Source: JAXDLW01 sp050998755
Lineage (GTDB): Bacteria; Chloroflexota; Dormibacteria; DASZGP01
Length of the DNA stretch: 64,000 nucleotides
NCBI GenBank assembly: GCA_050998755.1
Contig: JBPCPW010000001.1
Coordinates: 1-64,000, forward strand
Direction of reading: 5' to 3'
The notes under the pieces were generated by a model. That model did not search any database. It saw nothing but the letters and a program-made list of their open reading frames with translations, and had not been told where the DNA came from. The first letter of the stretch is position 1. Every line of letters begins with the position of its first letter. The translations under genes and the position numbers were made by a program. Positions 58,674-64,000 of the stretch are shown in pieces.

Positions 58674-60215
58674 ATGGCGACAAACGCGCCCACGGAGATG
58701 AAAAAAACGCTCAGCCTCACCGGGCTGACGATCAACGCCATGGCCCTCATCGCACCCGGGGCATTCCTCTGGACCACATTCCAGTCGCAGGCGGGCCAGA
58801 ACAACAGCGGAACGGCGTCGGACATGCTGACCGGGCTCCTCTTTGTGCTCATCCTGGCTTTCCTCACCGCTTACTCGTACTCCGAGCTCGCCAACCTCTA
58901 CCCCGATGCCGGGGCGGGGTCCTCGTATTACTTCGCTGAGGCCGCATTCCTGGACAAGGAGGAAAAGCGCCACTATCAGTTCGCCCGGCTCAGCAAGTTC
59001 GTGGTGGGATGGGTCTCGCACCTCTACTACTGGATCTACCCCGGGATCATGGTCGCCTTCACCGGCACCCTCCTGGTCTACATCCTGAGTCTCTTCAACA
59101 TCACGGTATCCACCCCCCTGCAGATCGGCTCCGTGGTGCTGTTCGCCGCGCTCACCGGGTACATCGCGTTTCGCGGCATCAGTGGCTCCACGATGGCGGC
59201 TATCGTCATCAACGTCATCCAGCTCACAGCCCTGGTCGGCTTCTCGATCCTGGCGATCATCTTCCGGATCACCCACCCGGACCTGCACTACACGCACAGC
59301 GGGCCGTTGTCGGTGGTGCTTCCCCACAACCTGACCAATGTCCTTTTCCAGGGCACGATCGCCATCCTGCTATTGGTCGGGTTCGAGTCCGTCACCGCGC
59401 TTGGCGCCGAGGCCAAGAATCCCAAGAAGGACGTTCGCCGGGCGATCCTGCTGTCTCTGGCGATCCAGGGCGCCGTCGCCTACGTCATCGAGTACTTCGC
59501 GGCCAACTTCTTCATGAACGACGCGCTCAAGACCACGGTGGGCAAGACGGTCAACACCGGCTACGCTGCCGCCGCCGCGTCAGGCGCGCCGATTGGGGAC
59601 ATGATCCGTTTCATCGGCGACACCATGCTCGGTGGCACCGGGTTCGCCCTGACCCTGATCCTGGCCGCCACGGTCCTGGTTGCGCTGATAGGTACGACCC
59701 TGGCGTGCCTCAACACCGGCGTCCGCATCACCTACGTCATGGGACGCGACAAGGAGATGCCCAGCATCCTCGGGCTGCTGCACGGGAAATATGCGACGCC
59801 GCACTACGGGGTCCTCATCCTGGCGATCGTTTCTGCCGCGCTCGGGGCGTACGGCGTGCTCAGCGCCGACAACCTGCTCCAGATCCTGCTGGCGTCCAAC
59901 ACCGGCACCTTTTTGGTCTATGGGATGACCAACCTGATCGTGGTCGTGGCCTTCAGTCACCGGGCCGAGAAGAGCCTGGTCAAACACGTGCTCATCCCGG
60001 TGATCGGGGCCCTGGCCAACCTGGCGATGCTGGCCGCGGTGATCTACGAGGCCATCGTCGCCGGCAACACGTCCTCTCTGGCTTCGCAGACGGACACCAT
60101 CATCGCGCTGGCGATCGTGGCGGTCTGGATCGTCGCGGGGGCGATCTGGTTGCTGGCCAACTCGGCAGCCACCAAGAACCCGGTGCTGACGCAGTCCAAG
60201 CCCGCGGCGGGCTGA
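58674..60215 (+). CDS. APC-superfamily amino-acid permease
   Basis: 513 aa from ATG 58674, with CGGAGG eight to nine bases upstream. About 12 membrane helices. The opening LSLTGLTINAMALIAPGAFL matches helix 1 of the amino acid-polyamine-organocation family, and GFESVTALGAEAKNPKKDVR is its conserved substrate-gate region in helices 6-7. A late helix (NLIVVVAFSHRAEKSLVKHV) and GAIWLLANSAA complete it. It follows kynureninase on the same strand after a 142-bp spacer, suggesting uptake of an amino acid used by the same route, though the specificity is not readable. Confidence 0.9.
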   Translation: MATNAPTEMKKTLSLTGLTINAMALIAPGAFLWTTFQSQAGQNNSGTASDMLTGLLFVLILAFLTAYSYSELANLYPDAGAGSSYYFAEAAFLDKEEKRHYQFARLSKFVVGWVSHLYYWIYPGIMVAFTGTLLVYILSLFNITVSTPLQIGSVVLFAALTGYIAFRGISGSTMAAIVINVIQLTALVGFSILAIIFRITHPDLHYTHSGPLSVVLPHNLTNVLFQGTIAILLLVGFESVTALGAEAKNPKKDVRRAILLSLAIQGAVAYVIEYFAANFFMNDALKTTVGKTVNTGYAAAAASGAPIGDMIRFIGDTMLGGTGFALTLILAATVLVALIGTTLACLNTGVRITYVMGRDKEMPSILGLLHGKYATPHYGVLILAIVSAALGAYGVLSADNLLQILLASNTGTFLVYGMTNLIVVVAFSHRAEKSLVKHVLIPVIGALANLAMLAAVIYEAIVAGNTSSLASQTDTIIALAIVAVWIVAGAIWLLANSAATKNPVLTQSKPAAG

Positions 60216-60296
60216 GGCTGATAAGCGACTTCGCGGCGACCGGACATCACTCGGGGTAACCTGCAGGCCATCAGAACCGCGCAATCTGCAGGGCTG

Positions 60297-61100
60297 GTGG
60301 TAGAGCACGCCAGCCGGAGTGAGACCGGGCCAGTGCGCCCCCACAACGAGGACCACCTCGGGTGGGGGCGCATCGCCGTGCCAGCCGGTTCGCCGGCCGG
60401 TGACGGCGAAGGCCTGGTCTTCGCGGTGGCCGACGGCCTCGGAGCGTATGGCGGTGGCGACGTGGCCAGCGAGCTGGCGGTGAAGACCCTGCTGGAGCAC
60501 GCGGAGTCCGGCGCCGGCGCCAGCCCGCGGCCCAGCCAGCTGCTCAGGTCCGGGTTCGAGAAGGCAAATATGACGGTGTTCGACGCCGCGCTCGAGGGCC
60601 ATGGCACCCGGCGCATGCAGACAACCATGCTGGCCCTGGTGTTCAGCCCGGGTGAGCTCCACCTGGGCCATGTCGGCGATTGCCGCGCCTATCGCCGGCG
60701 GGGTGACGGTATCGAGGTCCTTTCGACCGACCACACCCAGGTGATGGAGATGTTGCGCATGCGGCTGATCACCCCGGAGCAGGCCGCGGAGCACCCCGCG
60801 AGGCACGCCCTGACGCGCTCTTTGGGCGCGGAGCTCATCGCCCGCGTGGACCTGCGCAAGGAGGACCTGCAGGCCTCCGACAGCTTCCTGCTGTGTTCGG
60901 ACGGGCTGTGGGGGAAGCTATCGTTGGCCGAGATCCGCGACGCGTTGGCAGCCCCAGACCTCGACGCATCGCTCGATGAACTGATCGACCTGGCCATTGC
61001 CCGCGGCGGCGAGGACAACGCGACGGGGGTCGCCCTGCGGGTGGTCGAGACTCCGGAGGCGCCGGCGCGCCCGCAGGGCTGGCGGAGGTTCTTCATATGA
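60297..61100 (+). CDS. PP2C-family Ser/Thr protein phosphatase
   Basis: 267 aa from GTG 60297. Metal and catalytic motifs in order: GPVRPHNEDHLGWG, VFAVADGLGAYGGGDVASEL, LHLGHVGDCRAYRRR, STDHTQVMEMLRMRLITPEQ, FLLCSDGLWGKLSLAEIRDA and RGGEDNATGVALRVV. These give the Asp cluster for two metals. It should reverse phosphorylation by the kinase encoded next, whose start overlaps this stop by 4 bp. It is cytoplasmic with no added domain. Confidence 0.93.
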   Translation: MVEHASRSETGPVRPHNEDHLGWGRIAVPAGSPAGDGEGLVFAVADGLGAYGGGDVASELAVKTLLEHAESGAGASPRPSQLLRSGFEKANMTVFDAALEGHGTRRMQTTMLALVFSPGELHLGHVGDCRAYRRRGDGIEVLSTDHTQVMEMLRMRLITPEQAAEHPARHALTRSLGAELIARVDLRKEDLQASDSFLLCSDGLWGKLSLAEIRDALAAPDLDASLDELIDLAIARGGEDNATGVALRVVETPEAPARPQGWRRFFI

Positions 61101-62092
61101 TGACTGCGATGTCGATCCAGGCGGGAACGAAGCTGGACGATTTCACGATCCTCGACCGCATCGGCCAGGGCGCCTTCAGCGAGGTCTACCTGGCGGATGA
61201 CCCGTCCGGCAGGAAGGTCGTGCTGAAGATGCCCCACGACGCCATCCTCGGCGACACCGCATCCTTCGACCGCTTCCGCCGCGAGATGGAGATCGCGCGC
61301 AAGCTGGACCACCCCGGCATCCAGCGGTCCTATGACCTCCAGCACCACCGTAGCCGCCCCTACCTGGTGATGGAGTACGTCGAGGGTGAAACCCTGCGAG
61401 AACTGCTCCACCGGGAGAAGAAGCTGCCGACGGCGCGGGCCATCGACGTCGAGGAGAAGCTGGCGGACGCCATGGCCTACGCCCATTCCCAGGGCGTCTA
61501 CCACCGCGACCTCAAGCCCGAGAACATCCTCGTCACCCCCGACCAGCGGGTGGTGGTGACAGACTTCGGCATTGCCCTGCTCTCGGGCGCGCGCCGCCTC
61601 ACCTGGCGCTGGCTGACGAGTGCCGTCGGGACCCCCGATTACATGGCGCCAGAACAGATCCAGGGGAAGCGCGGGGACGCGCGAACCGACGTGTACGCGA
61701 TGGGCATCATCCTCTTCGAGATGGTCGCCGGACATGTGCCCTGGGAGGGTGACAACCCACTCGCCGTGATGAGCCAGCACATGACTGCCGCCGTCCCCGA
61801 ACTGCACAAGATCAACCGCGATGTGCTGCCTCCACTCGAAGCCGTCGTGCGCAAGTGCCTCCGCAAGGAACCCGACGAGCGATACCAGGACGCCGGCGCG
61901 CTGCTCCACGACCTCAAGCACTGGCAGGACCTGGACCTCGGCGAGTTCGTCTTCGGCCAGGAGACGCCGATGCGCCAGGAGTCGGAGAAAGGCCTCTGGA
62001 TCCTGATCGCGGCGCTGAGCATCGGCTTCCTTGTGGCCGCGACCGCGGCCACCTACCTCTACTATCTGCTGAGCCATGCCGGACATCACTGA
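61097..62092 (+). CDS. Membrane-tethered Ser/Thr protein kinase (PknB family) without an outer sensor domain
   Basis: 331 aa from ATG 61097; ATG 61112 is also in frame. Kinase motifs: IGQGAFSEVYLA (glycine loop), Lys44 in VVLKMP, HRDLKPENI (catalytic Asp138), VTDFGIAL (Asp156), an activation segment with TSAVGTPDYMAPEQ, and DVYAMGIILFEMVAGHVPWE. The domain ends near 275, followed by a short juxtamembrane stretch and one helix (GLWILIAALSIGFLVAATAA). Only about seven residues lie outside, so the PASTA or other sensor of PknB-type kinases is absent. The next gene, a glutamine synthetase, overlaps by 17 bp. Confidence 0.93.
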   Translation: MMTAMSIQAGTKLDDFTILDRIGQGAFSEVYLADDPSGRKVVLKMPHDAILGDTASFDRFRREMEIARKLDHPGIQRSYDLQHHRSRPYLVMEYVEGETLRELLHREKKLPTARAIDVEEKLADAMAYAHSQGVYHRDLKPENILVTPDQRVVVTDFGIALLSGARRLTWRWLTSAVGTPDYMAPEQIQGKRGDARTDVYAMGIILFEMVAGHVPWEGDNPLAVMSQHMTAAVPELHKINRDVLPPLEAVVRKCLRKEPDERYQDAGALLHDLKHWQDLDLGEFVFGQETPMRQESEKGLWILIAALSIGFLVAATAATYLYYLLSHAGHH

Positions 62093-63425
62093 GGAGGCCG
62101 TGGCACGGGTACTGACCCGCGTCCAGGAGGCGGGCGTCGTGCAGGTCGAGTTGCAGTTCGCCGATATCACGGGCGCGGTGAAGAGCGTCTCGGTGCCCGC
62201 GCGCCGGCTGGCCCAGGTGCTGGATCATGGCGAGTGGTTTGACGGCTCGGCCATCGAGGGGGTCGCCCGCGAGGTGGAGTCCGACATGTACCTCCGCCCC
62301 GATCCCGACACCTTCGCGCTGATCGATCCCAGTGCCCGCGTGCTCTGTGCCCGGCTGATCTGCCGCATCGTCACCCCTGACGGCCAGCGCTATCGCGGCG
62401 ACAGCCGTGCGGCACTGGAGGCCGTCGTCGGGGCGGCCGGGGACGCCGGGCTCGGGTACCTGCTGGCGCCAGAGGTGGAGTTCTTCCTCTTCCCGGCAGG
62501 CGACGGCGGCCTGCAGGCGCTGCAGGACGACCCCAGTTCCTACTTCGAACGCAGCCGTGGCCAGTCCCGCCAGCTGGAGCTGGAGATAGTTGATGCGCTC
62601 GAGGCCATGGGCGTGGAGGTGGCGTCGAGCCACCACGAGGTGGCGACTGGCCAGTACGAGCTGGACCTGCCGCTGCAGCCGGCGCTGGCCACCGCGGACG
62701 CCCTCACGGCGCTGAAGCCGGCCGTCAAGGAGCTTGCCCGCCAGCGCGGCCTGGTCGCCAGCTTCATGCCCAAGCCGCTCTATGACGCGGCCGGCTCGGG
62801 AATGCACACCCACCAGGTCCTGCGCCGGCAGCCCAACACCAACGCCTTCGATGACGCGGCTGACAGCTACGGGCTCTCCCCCCTGGGGCGGGCATTCATT
62901 GCGGGGCAGCTCGAGCACGCTCCCGGTATGTGCGCCCTGGTCGCGCCGCTGGTCAATTCATACAAGCGGCTGGTGCCGGGCTATGAAGCGCCGGTCGCCG
63001 GCAGCTGGGGCCGCCACAACCGGTCGGCCCTGATCCGTGTCCCCGCCCGCCCCAGCGACGCAACCCCCGGGCAGGCGGTCGGAAGCCGCCTTGAGCTGCG
63101 CCTGCCCGACCCCAGTTGCAACCCCTACCTGGCGTTCACTGTGATGCTGGCCGCCGGTATGGACGGCATTGAGCGACAGCTGGACCCGGGGCCGCCGATG
63201 GAGGAACTGGAGCACGGTTACCAGGACGGATCGCGGGTCAGCGCCCGACCGCTGCCCGGCTCGCTGCTGCAGGCCCTGGAGGCCCTGGAGGCCGACGATG
63301 TGCTCGTTGATGCCCTGGGCGGCGGTGTCCTGGAACTGTTCATCGCGGCCAAACGCCTGGAGTGGGGCGAGTACTCCCGACAGGTGACCGACTGGGAGCT
63401 TGACCGATACCTGAAGTCATACTGA
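62076..63425 (+). CDS. Second glutamine synthetase (type I, alpha-like, no adenylylation loop)
   Basis: 449 aa from ATG 62076, starting inside the kinase gene. Signatures: GEWFDGSAIEGVAREVESDM, LAPEVEFFLFP, SSHHEVATGQYELDL, ASFMPKPLYDAAGSGMHTHQ and VNSYKRLVPGYEAPVAGSWG. It is shorter than the 50051 enzyme, and the NLYxLPPEE adenylylation segment is absent (the region reads GYQDGSRVSARPLPGSLLQA). Such GSI-alpha proteins can be true glutamine synthetases under feedback control or gamma-glutamyl-amide ligases. The overlap with a kinase and phosphatase pair suggests control by Ser/Thr phosphorylation. Confidence 0.9.
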   Translation: MPDITEEAVARVLTRVQEAGVVQVELQFADITGAVKSVSVPARRLAQVLDHGEWFDGSAIEGVAREVESDMYLRPDPDTFALIDPSARVLCARLICRIVTPDGQRYRGDSRAALEAVVGAAGDAGLGYLLAPEVEFFLFPAGDGGLQALQDDPSSYFERSRGQSRQLELEIVDALEAMGVEVASSHHEVATGQYELDLPLQPALATADALTALKPAVKELARQRGLVASFMPKPLYDAAGSGMHTHQVLRRQPNTNAFDDAADSYGLSPLGRAFIAGQLEHAPGMCALVAPLVNSYKRLVPGYEAPVAGSWGRHNRSALIRVPARPSDATPGQAVGSRLELRLPDPSCNPYLAFTVMLAAGMDGIERQLDPGPPMEELEHGYQDGSRVSARPLPGSLLQALEALEADDVLVDALGGGVLELFIAAKRLEWGEYSRQVTDWELDRYLKSY

Positions 63426-63494
63426 CACACGCGCTTTACCGAAACTGAACGCTTTCTTTACATCCCAGAGATTGAAGGCGCACAAAATCGTCAA

Positions 63495-64000
63495 ATGACC
63501 TTCCACATCCCCAGGCGAGATCGGCCCCGGTTTGCCGCCGCCGTCCTGGTCGCCGTGGGTGTGGCGGTCCGCCTGTACCTCGGCCGGCGCGACCTGGTGG
63601 GGACCGCCGCCTGGACCGGGCTCCTGCTGGCGGTCGCGGCCATCGCGATGGTGGCCGTGAGGTCCACCGGCGATCGGCTCAAGCGCCAGTCTCGACGAAC
63701 CACGGCGATTGCCATCGCGGCCCAGCGTGTTGGCCTGGCGATCGATATCAACGAGGTCGCGGCTGCTGTGCTGGTGGCCTCCCGCGAGGTGTTCGCGGAT
63801 GCCGACTTCGGTGGAGTCCTGGTGTTTGACCACGCCACCGAGAAGCTGATCCCGCTGCCGATGTCCATGCAGGCCGGGGTGGTCAGCGATGCGGGGAAGG
63901 GCAACTCATTCGATCTCACCCCGGGGGAGGGGGTTGCCGGCAAGGTCTTTCTCGCCGCGGAGGCCCGCTTCTGGGGCACCCCGGAAGAGGTTCTCGCGGA
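63495..64000 (+). CDS. Membrane protein with GAF domain, cut by the window end
   Basis: 168 codons plus two bases are visible from ATG 63495 without a stop. After a basic start, two membrane helices (FAAAVLVAVGVAVRLYL; GLLLAVAAIAMVAV) are followed by a linker. A GAF domain begins with LAIDINEVAAAVLVASREVF and continues with VLVFDHATEKLIPLPM and LTPGEGVAGKVFLAAEARFW. Proteins that open this way usually end in a histidine kinase, GGDEF or phosphatase domain, which would lie outside the window. It follows the second glutamine synthetase by 69 bp. Confidence 0.8.
   Translation, partial: MTFHIPRRDRPRFAAAVLVAVGVAVRLYLGRRDLVGTAAWTGLLLAVAAIAMVAVRSTGDRLKRQSRRTTAIAIAAQRVGLAIDINEVAAAVLVASREVFADADFGGVLVFDHATEKLIPLPMSMQAGVVSDAGKGNSFDLTPGEGVAGKVFLAAEARFWGTPEEVLA

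Noticed and set aside
60689..62170. 493-codon minus-strand frame across the phosphatase and kinase genes
   Set aside because: The plus-strand genes carry complete catalytic motifs; the antisense reading has no domain structure.
1..64000. tRNA, rRNA, CRISPR arrays, prophage or insertion sequences
   Set aside because: I looked for T-loop GGTTCRANYCC patterns in spacers, regularly spaced repeats and transposase or integrase motifs and found none outside coding sequence.

Overview
This is a 64-kb stretch of a high-GC bacterial chromosome (roughly two thirds G+C by eye). It has tightly packed genes, many 4-bp start/stop overlaps and frequent GTG and TTG starts. The gene families are those of soil Actinobacteria, Chloroflexota and Candidatus Dormibacterota: a HelY-type SKI2 helicase, a DipZ-like thioredoxin, a type I-beta glutamine synthetase, a PknB-like kinase with a PP2C phosphatase, a MerR-like/class III cyclase fusion, and a NarI-like ETF:menaquinone oxidoreductase. 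A Dormibacterota or Chloroflexota host is my inference; there is no rRNA, tRNA or marker gene here to settle it. I see no phage, insertion sequence, CRISPR array or tRNA.

Layout. 0-8 kb: a seven-helix sensor kinase, an EthD-like protein, a degenerate CtaG-like membrane protein, a truncated PIG-L deacetylase remnant, an Fe-S uracil-DNA glycosylase and a HelY helicase. 8-15 kb: a rightward run of FadD-type ligase, 2-hydroxyacid dehydrogenase, response regulator, possible PATAN/DUF4388 protein, flavin disulfide reductase, saccharopine dehydrogenase-like reductase and SRPBCC protein. 15-21 kb: a lone RAM-domain protein, a Kbl-Tdh threonine degradation operon, a divergent sigma factor with a small membrane partner, GalU and several small proteins. 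21-30 kb: PolX, a CoA-binding protein, an MBL hydrolase, a CaiB/BaiF CoA-transferase, an ABC exporter pair and CoaE. 29-35 kb: two alcohol dehydrogenases, a DipZ-like thioredoxin with CcdA, and an ABC exporter. 35-49 kb: enoyl-CoA hydratase with an ETF:menaquinone oxidoreductase, a histidine kinase, a NYN-domain protein, an acyl-CoA synthetase, an adenylate cyclase, two SCP2-like proteins, a methyltransferase, an EamA exporter and 3-hydroxyacyl-CoA dehydrogenase. 49-64 kb: GlnA (type I-beta), a sigma/anti-sigma/ABC operon, a PucR-like regulator divergent from kynureninase and an amino-acid permease, then PP2C phosphatase, Ser/Thr kinase and a second glutamine synthetase, and a GAF protein cut by the window edge.

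How the genes fit together. Fatty-acid and acyl-CoA metabolism recurs (two ligases, hydratase, 3-hydroxyacyl-CoA dehydrogenase, CoA-transferase, SCP2-like proteins). The protein next to the hydratase is the likely route by which acyl-CoA dehydrogenase electrons reach menaquinone. Nitrogen metabolism is the second theme: threonine and kynurenine breakdown, amino-acid uptake and two glutamine synthetases, one of them overlapping a kinase gene.

The most useful non-genic signals are a perfect 14-bp inverted repeat at 24162-24193, a pair of direct repeats 32 bp apart in the PucR/kynureninase divergent promoter, a 195-bp element with terminal inverted repeats at 35182-35376 with relatives elsewhere, and several coupled genes whose conserved N-termini reach back to CTG rather than ATG, GTG or TTG.
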